Positions 26,632 to 34,043 of a stretch of DNA of 64,000 nt are shown here, one piece after another. The notes beneath the pieces are model-generated. The model made no database searches. It had not been told where the DNA came from and worked only from the letters and a program-made list of their open reading frames with translations. The DNA lies in contig CACZZO010000005.1 in NCBI GenBank assembly GCA_902785755.1, forward strand, positions 124,001 to 188,000. Direction: 5' to 3'. Both the position numbers and the translations under genes were made by a program. Source of the stretch: an uncultured Bacteroidia bacterium. GTDB taxonomy: Bacteria; Bacteroidota; Bacteroidia; Bacteroidales; F082. Every line of letters starts with the position of its first letter. The first letter of the stretch is position 1.

Positions 26632-27471
26632 TCATTTTCGACTTTCCATTAGAATAATCTCTGGCGAAATTTCGAGTTTTGAGAAAGCGAAAAGTTTCTT
26701 TCCCAAGTCTTTCAATGAGGCTCCGATATGATAAACCGTATCATCGATGATAAGGAATCGGTCGTGGATGTCGGTTCTTTCTTCCACATCGATTTGAGGA
26801 TATTGGCTGTTGTGGCGGTTCAAGTCCAAACGGAACTGGTCAGAGATGCTTCTGGTGACAATCTTTGCCGATACATTGTTTTCCCGTTTGGAGAGAGTGA
26901 CAAGCACGGATTCATCAATGTAATTGTCTATCAAGACAACACTTCTTTTTGCCGACTTGATCAGATTGGATGCAAACACATGGGCATCAAAGATTTGGCC
27001 TTCATAGAACACACCTTCCATAGGTGGCAATGAAGTGCGAACGAGGAGCTCTATCTTCTCCTCGGTTCTACTTACCCGATTCTCCAGTCGTTCGATGCGC
27101 TGATTGACTGCATAACCATGAAGGAGATAATCTTTCAACACTTTATTGGCCCATTGGCGAAACTTGGTAGCATTGATTGAATTTACATGGTAACCCACCG
27201 AAAGAATCATATCCAGATTATAGTAGTTCACCTCGCGCATAACGGTTCGTTTGCCTTCCGTTTGAACCTGTGCAATTTTTGCACAAGTTGAAATGGCATC
27301 TAATTCGTGAGTTTTGTACACATTACCGATATGCCTTACAATGACGGTTCTATCGACACCAAACAATAGGGCTATTTGCGCCTGCGTAAGCCAAACAGTT
27401 TCGGCTTCCAAGCGCACTTCCAACTCAATACTGTTGTTCGGTTGATATAGTATGATTTCTCCTTTGTCCAT
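26632..27471 (-). CDS. RhuM-like protein with PLD-like C-terminal domain, copy 1 (islet 4)
   Basis: A 279-residue protein. The N-terminal half follows the RhuM virulence-protein family (VWLTQAQIALLFGVDRTVI as a helix-turn-helix, then YYNLDMILSVGYHVNS and FRQWANKVLKDYLLHGYAVN). The C-terminal half has HDRFLIIDDTVYHIGASLKD, close to the HxKxxxxD motif of phospholipase D-like nucleases but with Arg for Lys. Copy 2 (39372-40220) is close to identical in the C-terminal half. The copies differ mainly just after the HTH, where a 25-bp palindrome lies (27265-27289, encoding the TCAKIAQVQ part). The ATG at 27471 matches the start of copy 2; a TTG at 27480 is less likely. Role unknown, possibly defence or regulation. 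Confidence 0.75.
   Translation of the reverse strand: MDKGEIILYQPNNSIELEVRLEAETVWLTQAQIALLFGVDRTVIVRHIGNVYKTHELDAISTCAKIAQVQTEGKRTVMREVNYYNLDMILSVGYHVNSINATKFRQWANKVLKDYLLHGYAVNQRIERLENRVSRTEEKIELLVRTSLPPMEGVFYEGQIFDAHVFASNLIKSAKRSVVLIDNYIDESVLVTLSKRENNVSAKIVTRSISDQFRLDLNRHNSQYPQIDVEERTDIHDRFLIIDDTVYHIGASLKDLGKKLFAFSKLEISPEIILMESRK
27265..27289. repeat. 25-bp coding palindrome in RhuM/PLD copy 1
   Basis: Left arm AACCTGTGCAA, centre TTT, right arm its reverse complement with one mismatch (11-3-11). It lies in frame within the coding sequence, right after the helix-turn-helix segment, at the position where copy 2 carries a different palindrome. Confidence 0.75.
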
Positions 27472-27476
27472 TACTT

Positions 27477-29456
27477 TCAATTACTGTGCTGTCCTTCGCT
27501 TTGGCAGTCGTTTTCACTGACAAAAGCATTGGCGATTACCCATTGTCCATTTCTTTTGGCTCCTTCGCGGGTCAAAACGCCTATCTTTTTTAATTTGGCA
27601 AGATCTCTTTGGATAGTTCTGTAATTAATTGAACCCTTTTCCGAAGTCTTTTCCGAAGTCTTTTCCGAAATTTCCTTCGCAGATAAGAAGGGATTATGGG
27701 CAATCATTTCCAGAATAACTCTTTGCCGTTCGGTCAGTTTTATTCCGACATTTTCATCATTTATTACGACATCTTCGCCATTTATTACGACATCTTTTCC
27801 GTCATTTATTACGACATCTTCACCATTTATTCCGACATTCTGTGTCGCAAAAAAGCCATCTTCCTTGTTTTCAGCGATTTCCCAATGACCATACCTACTT
27901 GAACCTATACGCCTAATCAAACCGACAGATTTCAGTTTTTTGATATGTTTTTGCACTGATACAACGGAAATTCCTGTTTTTTCCGCTAACACTTCTCGGC
28001 TGATATGATTATCGGCGACTATCATTTTGAAAATATTGATAGTAGTATTAGATAACCCTTTAGATAACTCATTAGATAACCCTTTAGATAACCCTTTAGA
28101 TAACTCATTAGATAACCCTTTAGACCAATCATTAGGCCAATTAGACCAATCTTTAGACACCCCGTCAGATGAGTTCACAGACACCTCTTCAGATTCCTCT
28201 GACTCGGTTACAGGCACTGGCAACACCAATTCCACTTCGTCCACATCAAGTTTGTTCAGCAGTAGCGGTTCGCCCCAATTCGTCTGTTTCCAAGCAGCGA
28301 CAATCTTTGGGAAACCAGAGCCGACATTTTCACCAAAGCCTATCATCCGCAGCATATTCTGAATTTTCGGGTTGCGAGCCTTGGAATTGCCGCCCCGATA
28401 GATGGTTTCCACGGGCAGTTTCAGCAAACCGGGATTGCGGAAGCAAAGGCGGTCGTCGTGTTTTTCTACCCTCAAAATGCCTGCATCCATCAGCAAGTCG
28501 CAGTGAATGATGGCGTTGGTGAAGGCCTCGCGTACCGCTTCATGTTGCGGCGTGTCATCATTGCGGCGGCCACCTTTCTCCAACTTGAACGGCCTTGGCA
28601 AATCAAACTGCACCTTCGGCGACACGATACGGAAGAATTGATATAAATTATTCTCCCACAAACCATCGTAGGTCAGTCGGTCGTGGTAGCGCTCGCCTGC
28701 CAAAAGATGGCTCATATCCAAATAGTCCATTCGGAAGTTGGCAAACCTGTCCCTAATCGCCAACCCTTTGCCAAACATCATCAAACCAGCCAACGTCAAG
28801 CCTTCCTTGCCTGTCTTGCGGTCTTCGATGTAGCCGCCAAGATTCCGCAGAAATGTCTTGTCGTCGTCCCGATTCCAAATGTGTGTGCTGTTCTCCTGCC
28901 TGAACTCGGTGCGATATTGGCGCAGCGAATTCGGGTCGATGTCATCCATACCATAATACTCTATCAGAATGCCATCGTTGCCTTCGGTGTTGGAGTCGCG
29001 TATCATCGCTTTCACTTGGTCCTCGGTGCAGTGGTAATCGCCCTCGTGGTTGCGCCTGAAAGTCCCTTTATACACGTTGCCGTTCAAGTATATGGGTTTT
29101 GCCCTCCAGTCGGCCATAGGCACGTGGATGCAGACAATCTGCTTGCCGCTAATGTTTATTACTTCCACATCGCTGTCGGTAAGGATATTCACATTCACCT
29201 TGTCGCTGTTGATGGTGTTCCAGAAATCGGTCAAGATTTTCTGGGCATCCGTCACACCGACAATCTCATAACGTTTGGCCACATTAGTTTCATTGCTATG
29301 CTCATCCACACCGAGCAGAATCAAGCCACCCAAAGTGTTTGCAAAGGCGGAATAAGTCTCCCAAAGCGACCTTGGGACTTCTGCCATCGCTTTCTTGCAC
29401 TCAAGCGTAACCCTTTCGCCCTTCCGCAATGCTTTTTTTATGGTTGTTTCGTTCAT
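27477..29456 (-). CDS. AlbA_2/Schlafen-type ATP-binding transcriptional regulator-like protein (islet 4)
   Basis: A 659-residue protein. Residues about 10-140 match the AlbA_2 (Schlafen-like) putative DNA-binding domain: LECKKAMAEVPRSLWETYSAFANT, GGLILLGVDE, YKGTFRRNHEGDYHCT. About residues 300-395 resemble a GHKL-type ATP-binding domain (HEAVREAFTNAIIHCDL, then GFGENVGSGFPKI). Then come low-complexity tandem repeats (SKGLSNEL units, about 435-470), a winged helix (SREVLAEKTGISVVSVQKHI), a second repeat (VVINGED units), a second helix domain (SAKEISEKTSEK) and a polar tail. These proteins are common in Bacteroidetes accessory regions; function is not established. All repeat units are multiples of three bases, so length changes stay in frame. 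Confidence 0.8.
   Translation of the reverse strand: MNETTIKKALRKGERVTLECKKAMAEVPRSLWETYSAFANTLGGLILLGVDEHSNETNVAKRYEIVGVTDAQKILTDFWNTINSDKVNVNILTDSDVEVINISGKQIVCIHVPMADWRAKPIYLNGNVYKGTFRRNHEGDYHCTEDQVKAMIRDSNTEGNDGILIEYYGMDDIDPNSLRQYRTEFRQENSTHIWNRDDDKTFLRNLGGYIEDRKTGKEGLTLAGLMMFGKGLAIRDRFANFRMDYLDMSHLLAGERYHDRLTYDGLWENNLYQFFRIVSPKVQFDLPRPFKLEKGGRRNDDTPQHEAVREAFTNAIIHCDLLMDAGILRVEKHDDRLCFRNPGLLKLPVETIYRGGNSKARNPKIQNMLRMIGFGENVGSGFPKIVAAWKQTNWGEPLLLNKLDVDEVELVLPVPVTESEESEEVSVNSSDGVSKDWSNWPNDWSKGLSNELSKGLSKGLSNELSKGLSNTTINIFKMIVADNHISREVLAEKTGISVVSVQKHIKKLKSVGLIRRIGSSRYGHWEIAENKEDGFFATQNVGINGEDVVINDGKDVVINGEDVVINDENVGIKLTERQRVILEMIAHNPFLSAKEISEKTSEKTSEKGSINYRTIQRDLAKLKKIGVLTREGAKRNGQWVIANAFVSENDCQSEGQHSN
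27637..27670. repeat. 12-bp tandem repeat, in frame (about 3 units)
   Basis: The unit TTTTCCGAAGTC occurs twice and a third time in degenerate form. It encodes Ser-Glu-Lys-Thr units in the second helix domain of the AlbA_2-type protein. Confidence 0.7.
27739..27846. repeat. 21-24-bp tandem repeat, in frame (5 units)
   Basis: Units begin TTTATT(A/C)CGACATC and are 21 or 24 bp long. They encode VVIND/VVINGED-like repeats between the two helix domains of the AlbA_2-type protein. Confidence 0.75.
28048..28152. repeat. 12-bp tandem repeat, in frame (about 9 units)
   Basis: Units TTAGATAACCCT and TTAGATAACTCA alternate six times, followed by diverged units TTAGACCAATCA, TTAGGCCAA and TTAGACCAATCT. 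They encode the SKGL/SNEL/DWSN repeats of the AlbA_2-type protein. There are no unique spacers, so it is not a CRISPR array. Confidence 0.85.
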
Positions 29457-29489
29457 TATGAATTATTCCTTATTGACAGCAATTTCAAT

Positions 29490-29546
29490 GACTTTGGGAC
29501 GCGGGACACGGGACTTTTTTCGTCCCGCGTCTCGTGTCTCGTAGTC
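29490..29546. repeat. GGGAC/CGAGAC-word inverted repeat, copy 2
   Basis: A 25-nt left arm (GACTTTGGGACGCGGGACAC and on) and a 25-nt right arm (CTCGTGTCTCGTAGTC at its end) pair around a 7-nt loop with a few mismatches. It lies in the gap between the AlbA_2-type gene and crt, reaching to 5 bp from the crt stop codon, and is related to copies at 781-857 and 44498-44562. Confidence 0.75.
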
Positions 29547-29551
29547 TAACA

Positions 29552-30331
29552 TCATTTCCCTACAAACTTTGCAGGCCTCTTCTCCAGAAACGCCGTCATA
29601 CCTTCCTTTTGGTCCTCGGTGGCGAAGCACTTGCCGAAGGCGGTGTTCTCCAGCTCGATGGCATCGGCGGCAATCAGGTCGTAACTCTCGTTGATGCACT
29701 GTTTGGCGTAAGCGATGGCCAAAGGCGCATTGGCGACCATCTTCTGGGCGGTCTCCATCACCTTGTCCATCAGTTCCTCCGGCTCATAGACGGCATTCAC
29801 CAAGCCGATGCGCAAGGCTTCATCGGCACGGATGGCCTTGCCCGTGTAGATCATCTCCTTGGCATAGCCTTGCCCGATGAGCTTGGCCAAACGGTAGGTG
29901 CCGCTGAAACCGGGCGTGATGCCCAGTCCCACTTCGGGCTGTCCGAACTTGGCCTTCGACGAGGCATAACGGAAGTCGCAAGCCATGGCCAACTCGCAGC
30001 CACCGCCGAGGCAGAAGCCGTTGACGGCAGCGATGACGGGTATCGGCAGCGTCTCGATCTTGCGGAACGCGATGGCGCCGATTTTGCTGAACTCGTAGCC
30101 TTCCTTCTCATAGAGATGCACCATCTCCGAAATGTCGGCGCCGGCCACGAAGGCCTTCTCGCCGTCGCCCGTGATGATGAGGACGCGCGTCTGCTTCGTG
30201 TCGAGGTTGCTCACGAAGTCGTCGATTTCCTTCAGGACCGTCGAGTTGAGCGCGTTCAACGACTTGGGTGCCGACACTTTCATGACGGTGATCCGGTCGT
30301 GCCGCTCAATCTTCAAGAAACTGTAGTCCAT
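29552..30331 (-). CDS. crt: Enoyl-CoA hydratase (crotonase)
   Basis: A 259-residue crotonase-fold enzyme that interconverts crotonyl-CoA and 3-hydroxybutyryl-CoA. The oxyanion-hole segment is VAGADISEMVHL, the CoA-binding segment is AVNGFCLGGGCELAMACDF, and the catalytic glutamates are in GGGCELA and QPEVGLGITPG. Length is normal. It lies 11 bp downstream of the atoA stop and upstream of the accessory islet. In this context it links the crotonyl-CoA produced by lysine fermentation to the acetoacetyl-CoA pool. Confidence 0.93.
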   Translation of the reverse strand: MDYSFLKIERHDRITVMKVSAPKSLNALNSTVLKEIDDFVSNLDTKQTRVLIITGDGEKAFVAGADISEMVHLYEKEGYEFSKIGAIAFRKIETLPIPVIAAVNGFCLGGGCELAMACDFRYASSKAKFGQPEVGLGITPGFSGTYRLAKLIGQGYAKEMIYTGKAIRADEALRIGLVNAVYEPEELMDKVMETAQKMVANAPLAIAYAKQCINESYDLIAADAIELENTAFGKCFATEDQKEGMTAFLEKRPAKFVGK

Positions 30332-30342
30332 GTCGCTGGGGA

Positions 30343-31002
30343 TTAGATGTCCATGGGTTTGCAGTTGGGGTCAAGGATGAGCTTGGCCTCGGTGGCTGCC
30401 TGCATCTGCTCGAAGGTGAACTCGGGGTGAATTTCGCGCACCACGATGCCTTCGGGCGTGATGTCCATGACACCCATCTCGGTGATGATCATGTTCACCT
30501 GTCCGGCAGCGGTCAAGGGCAACGTACACTCCTTCAGAATCTTGGGAGCACCCTTCTGGGTGTGTTCCATGGTCAAGATGACGCGCTTGGCACCGACCAC
30601 GAGGTCCATAGCGCCGCCCATACCGGGAGCCATCTTGCCCGGGATGATCCAGTTGGCGAGGTTGCCCTTCTCATCCACTTGCAGAGCGCCGAGGAACGAC
30701 ACGTTCACATGGCCGCCACGGATGATGGCGAACGAAGTGGCTGAGTCGAAGGTGCAGGCGCCGGGCAGCAGTGTGATGGCACCACCGCCAGCGTTGATGA
30801 GGTTCTTGTCTTCCTTGCCTTCTTCGGGAGTCGGGCCCATGCCCATGGCACCATTCTCGGTCTGGAGGGTCACGGTGACACCTTCAGGAAGGTAGTTCGG
30901 AATCAAAGTCGGAATGCCAATACCGAGATTGACAACATCGCCGTCGTGCAATTCTTTTGCAGCACGCTTGGCGATCACTTCTCTCATTTCATTTTTGTCC
31001 AT
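30343..31002 (-). CDS. atoA: Acetate/butyrate-acetoacetate CoA-transferase, beta subunit
   Basis: A 219-residue class I CoA-transferase beta subunit. The catalytic glutamate is in the family motif TENGAMG, and GGGAITLLPGACTFDSA plus GGHVNVSFLGALQVDEKGNLANW are typical. It should work with the alpha subunit AtoD to transfer CoA from butyryl-CoA to acetoacetate (lysine route). Unusually, the alpha-subunit gene lies 13.6 kb away at the start of the same operon (44561-45211) instead of adjacent. Confidence 0.93.
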   Translation of the reverse strand: MDKNEMREVIAKRAAKELHDGDVVNLGIGIPTLIPNYLPEGVTVTLQTENGAMGMGPTPEEGKEDKNLINAGGGAITLLPGACTFDSATSFAIIRGGHVNVSFLGALQVDEKGNLANWIIPGKMAPGMGGAMDLVVGAKRVILTMEHTQKGAPKILKECTLPLTAAGQVNMIITEMGVMDITPEGIVVREIHPEFTFEQMQAATEAKLILDPNCKPMDI

Positions 31003-31007
31003 AACTA

Positions 31008-31040
31008 ATAATTTAAAGATTTAAGATTTAAGATTTGTAA
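31008..31040. repeat. AT-rich word repeat upstream of atoA
   Basis: Tandem words TTTAAGATTTAAGATT, variants of GATTTAA, lie between the atoA start and the end of the upstream hypothetical gene, and run into that gene's last codons. Confidence 0.5.
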
Positions 31041-31555
31041 TTCTCTTTCTGTTCTTCGATATAATCAATCAAGTTTTGATATAAGGTATTCTCATCTAAC
31101 ATATTGCCTTTTTCAAACAGTTGTTGGTAATACAAAAACGGTTTCCATTCTTCAGGATAATTCATCTTATCAAACAACGAGGCAACTTCGTGTAATTTGT
31201 CACTTACACTGATAGGCAAACTAATGGCTTCCAACAAATACTCCAGTTCCCAAATTTTGAAATACTTTTTGGGAATATAGTTGAAAACACAATCGTTCAG
31301 TTCATCTTCGTTTTTTGAAATGGTAATGTTCTCATTTTTCAACACCAAGGTTTTAAGTTGTTCAAGGAATTGATGATATGAGTCATCCAAAGCCAAATAA
31401 AGCGACACAAAATCTTCCTCATTTGCCTTTACTTTATTGTTTTCGAAAAAGCAAACGACATCTTGTGGAGTAATCCATTTTGCCTTGCAACCCAAGTACA
31501 ATTCACCCCAACTCTGAAAGCGCAGATTATATTTGAATAATTCTAATTCTTTCAC
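31028..31555 (-). CDS. Hypothetical protein, possibly DUF2247-like (islet 3)
   Basis: A 175-residue acidic, soluble protein with a GTG start (MKELELFKYNLRFQSWGELYLG). The pattern of W-based N-terminal helix, WITPQDVVCFFE and YPEEWKPFLYY is reminiscent of DUF2247/immunity-type proteins, but this is only a guess from style. It is AT-rich and sits alone between kamE and atoA on the operon strand. No toxin-like partner is adjacent. Its last codons merge with the word repeat at 31008-31040. Confidence 0.5.
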   Translation of the reverse strand: MKELELFKYNLRFQSWGELYLGCKAKWITPQDVVCFFENNKVKANEEDFVSLYLALDDSYHQFLEQLKTLVLKNENITISKNEDELNDCVFNYIPKKYFKIWELEYLLEAISLPISVSDKLHEVASLFDKMNYPEEWKPFLYYQQLFEKGNMLDENTLYQNLIDYIEEQKENYKS

Positions 31556-31620
31556 TTAATCCTTGATTTTTAAACAATTACGTTATCGATTTCAAAATAT
31601 CTACTTTACATTTCGCGTCG

Positions 31621-31645
31621 ATTTGTAAAGTGCAACTTTATAAAT
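31621..31645. repeat. 25-bp intergenic palindrome
   Basis: Left arm ATTTGTAAAGT, centre GCA, right arm its reverse complement with one mismatch. It has the same 11-3-11 size as the coding palindromes in and near the RhuM/PLD genes, but lies in the gap between kamE and the following gene. Confidence 0.6.
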
Positions 31646-31660
31646 CAACACTTTTTACAC

Positions 31661-32449
31661 TCATTTCATTCCACGTTTCACCATCTCTTGAACCACAAAC
31701 GAAGCCACATCGTCGGCATAGGTGTTCATGCCGAAACCGGCGTCGAAACCGAGTTCCTTGGCTAATTCGTGGGTGATACGGGCACCGCCACAGCAGCAAA
31801 TCATCTTGTCGCGCAGGCCTTCGGCCTCCATCAGCTCGATGAAGTTGGTCATGTTGTGGATGTGGACATCTTTCTGCGTCACGGTTTGCGAGACGAGCAG
31901 CGCGTCGGCATGCAATTCAATGCCTTTGGCGATGAACTCCTCGTTTGGCACTTGCGAGCCGAGGTTGTAGGCCTCAATCATCTCGTAGCGCTCCAGACCG
32001 TAGTGGCCGGCATAGCCCTTCATGTTCATGATGGCGTCGATACCCACGGTGTGGGCATCGGTACCCGTCGAGGCGCCGACGATGACAATCTTACGACCGA
32101 TGTTCTCCTTGATGTACTTGTCGGTCTCGTACATGTCCATCGTCGTGGATTCCACCTTCGGCACATAGATGGTTGAATAGTCGACGGTGTGCGTGCAACT
32201 ACCGTAGCAGTTGACGAAGGTGAAACCGGGCGTCAGTTCCCTGTAATACACCACGCTGGGGTTTTCCAATCCCATCTTCTTCAGCAGCATTTTGGCCGCT
32301 TCGATGGCTTCTGCGCCGCAAGGCACGGGCAAGGTGAAGCTCAACTGCATCTTGCCGTCGTTCATGGTGTCGCCGTAGGGCTTTATCTTGGTGAGGTCTA
32401 AGGTTTTGTCGTAATCCTTGGCCTCCATTGAATACAAACCTTCACTCAT
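31661..32449 (-). CDS. kamE: Lysine 5,6-aminomutase, beta (B12-binding) subunit
   Basis: A 262-residue subunit. The cobalamin motif DAHTVG (131-136) puts the cobalt-coordinating histidine at His133. Lys144 (in MNMKGYAG) matches by number the lysine that holds PLP in the characterised Acetoanaerobium enzyme. The N-terminal part (about 30-100) is the dimerisation and PLP-holding domain. With KamD it moves the terminal amino group of beta-lysine from C6 to C5 using adenosylcobalamin. Its ATG overlaps the kamD stop by one base, so the two are translationally coupled. Confidence 0.96.
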   Translation of the reverse strand: MSEGLYSMEAKDYDKTLDLTKIKPYGDTMNDGKMQLSFTLPVPCGAEAIEAAKMLLKKMGLENPSVVYYRELTPGFTFVNCYGSCTHTVDYSTIYVPKVESTTMDMYETDKYIKENIGRKIVIVGASTGTDAHTVGIDAIMNMKGYAGHYGLERYEMIEAYNLGSQVPNEEFIAKGIELHADALLVSQTVTQKDVHIHNMTNFIELMEAEGLRDKMICCCGGARITHELAKELGFDAGFGMNTYADDVASFVVQEMVKRGMK

Positions 32450-34002
32450 TATTTCTTCCCTTTCATTAGTTCAACAAACGGATTCAGATAATTCTCGCTC
32501 TTCAGCGTCACGCCAGCCAAGCCCTTGCCGCCGTTCTTCGGGCGTTTCACGTCGCCGAAGATACCTTTCTCCAAGGCGGTGAACAGGCCTTCCTTGACGA
32601 GTTCCTCAAGCAGCTTGATGGTGTTGTCGAGCACCAAATGGGCGCGTTGACGGCAGATGCCACCCTCCTTGAACTCCATCTCCTCGCCGATGTCCTTCAT
32701 GTTGTTGAAGATGTAGCGGGCATTCTCGATGGAGAGGTAACGGTCGCTCATGAACGGCGTGTGGATGGCCTCGGTGGGCATACCTAAAAGTTGCAAGCCT
32801 TGGTGCGTCCAGATGCCGATGATGTTGAACAAGGCATCCTGGATGTGGCCACGGAAGATGTTGCCCGTCATGAACTTGGTGGGCGGCATGTATTTCAGCG
32901 GCGCGTTGGGGAAGATCTCGCGGGTCATCTGTGCCTGCGCGAGTTCCATGAGGAAGCCGTTCTCGAGCATCGGGTCCATCTCGAAGGCGTGACCCAAGCC
33001 CATCTGCTCTTCGGGCAGACCGGCAATCTTGGCCAACTGCTCGTTGATGAGGTCGGAGGCCAACACGGTATGTGCGGCTTCCACGGCATCGGCGGTGGTC
33101 AGGTAGTTGTCCTCACCCGTGTTGATGATGACGCCCGCGAAGCCGTTGATGATACGGCTCATGTATTGGTCGATAAGGGTGCGCTGCATGTTGATGTCGC
33201 GGAACAAGATGCCGTAGAGTGCGTCGTTCAGCATGACATCGAGGCCCTCGAAAGCGCCCATGATGGCGATTTCGGGCATGCAGAGACCCGAGCAATAGTT
33301 GCAGAGGCGGATGTAACGGCCTACCTCCTCGCCCACTTCGTCCAGGGCCTTACGCATGATGCGGAAGTTCTCCTGCGTGGCGAAGGTGCCGCCGAAGCCC
33401 TCGGTGGTGGCGCCGTAAGGCACATAGTCCAACAGGCTCTGACCCGTGGTGCGTATCACGGCGATGATGTCGGCTCCCTGACGGGCACCGGCCTGGGCTT
33501 GCACCACATCCTCGTAGATGTTACCGGTGGCCACAATAATATAAAGGTATGGCTTGGGGCCTTCGCCGATGGTTTCGAGGTAATGCTCGCGGCGAGCGCG
33601 GCGGGTGCGGATGCGCGTGAGGCTCTCGTCGATGACGGGTTGCAGCGTGGCGGCAATCTGTTTCTGGTCGCGCGTCACCACTTTGGTGATGTCGAGTTCG
33701 CCTTTGGCCACCTTTTCGGCGATTTGTTGCGGGTTGAGGCCCGTCTGGATCATGGCGTTGGCGATGAAGAACAGGATGCCCTCGCCGAGCACGCCCTTGT
33801 CCTTGATGGCGTCCACCACCACATTGGGCAGCGGCACATCGCTTTCGTCCACCCCGTCGATGCCCATCAGTCGGGCGAGGGTGCGCTCCACGGCCACCGT
33901 GGTGTATTGCTCGCAGAAGGCCTGCACATCGTCAGCGATGTTCTTCGCCAGCCCTCTGGCATACTCCACTTTCTTAAAATCAAGTCCTAATTTACTTTCC
34001 AT
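32449..34002 (-). CDS. kamD: Lysine 5,6-aminomutase, alpha subunit
   Basis: A 517-residue alpha subunit, the expected length, beginning MESKLGLDFKKVEYARGLAKNIA. Characteristic stretches include YLYIIVATGNIYEDVVQAQAG, DIIAVIRTTGQSLLDYVPYG and GGTFATQENFRIMRKAL, which form the TIM barrel around adenosylcobalamin and PLP. It is the catalytic partner of KamE. The enzyme is inactivated during turnover and needs reactivation, probably by KamB/KamC encoded upstream in the same operon. A T9SS-secreted protein gene precedes it with a 41-bp gap. Confidence 0.96.
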   Translation of the reverse strand: MESKLGLDFKKVEYARGLAKNIADDVQAFCEQYTTVAVERTLARLMGIDGVDESDVPLPNVVVDAIKDKGVLGEGILFFIANAMIQTGLNPQQIAEKVAKGELDITKVVTRDQKQIAATLQPVIDESLTRIRTRRARREHYLETIGEGPKPYLYIIVATGNIYEDVVQAQAGARQGADIIAVIRTTGQSLLDYVPYGATTEGFGGTFATQENFRIMRKALDEVGEEVGRYIRLCNYCSGLCMPEIAIMGAFEGLDVMLNDALYGILFRDINMQRTLIDQYMSRIINGFAGVIINTGEDNYLTTADAVEAAHTVLASDLINEQLAKIAGLPEEQMGLGHAFEMDPMLENGFLMELAQAQMTREIFPNAPLKYMPPTKFMTGNIFRGHIQDALFNIIGIWTHQGLQLLGMPTEAIHTPFMSDRYLSIENARYIFNNMKDIGEEMEFKEGGICRQRAHLVLDNTIKLLEELVKEGLFTALEKGIFGDVKRPKNGGKGLAGVTLKSENYLNPFVELMKGKK

Positions 34003-34043
34003 ATTTTTCGTTTATGTTGTTTAAATAATTGATTTATTGTTCG

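Noticed and set aside
28048..28152. Possible CRISPR array
   Set aside because: The units are 12 bp, contiguous, without unique spacers, lie in frame in a protein gene, and no cas genes are present.
32791..33990. Long plus-strand open frame (399 codons) opposite kamD
   Set aside because: It is antisense to a clearly real gene, has no start context or protein motif, and follows from the codon bias of kamD.
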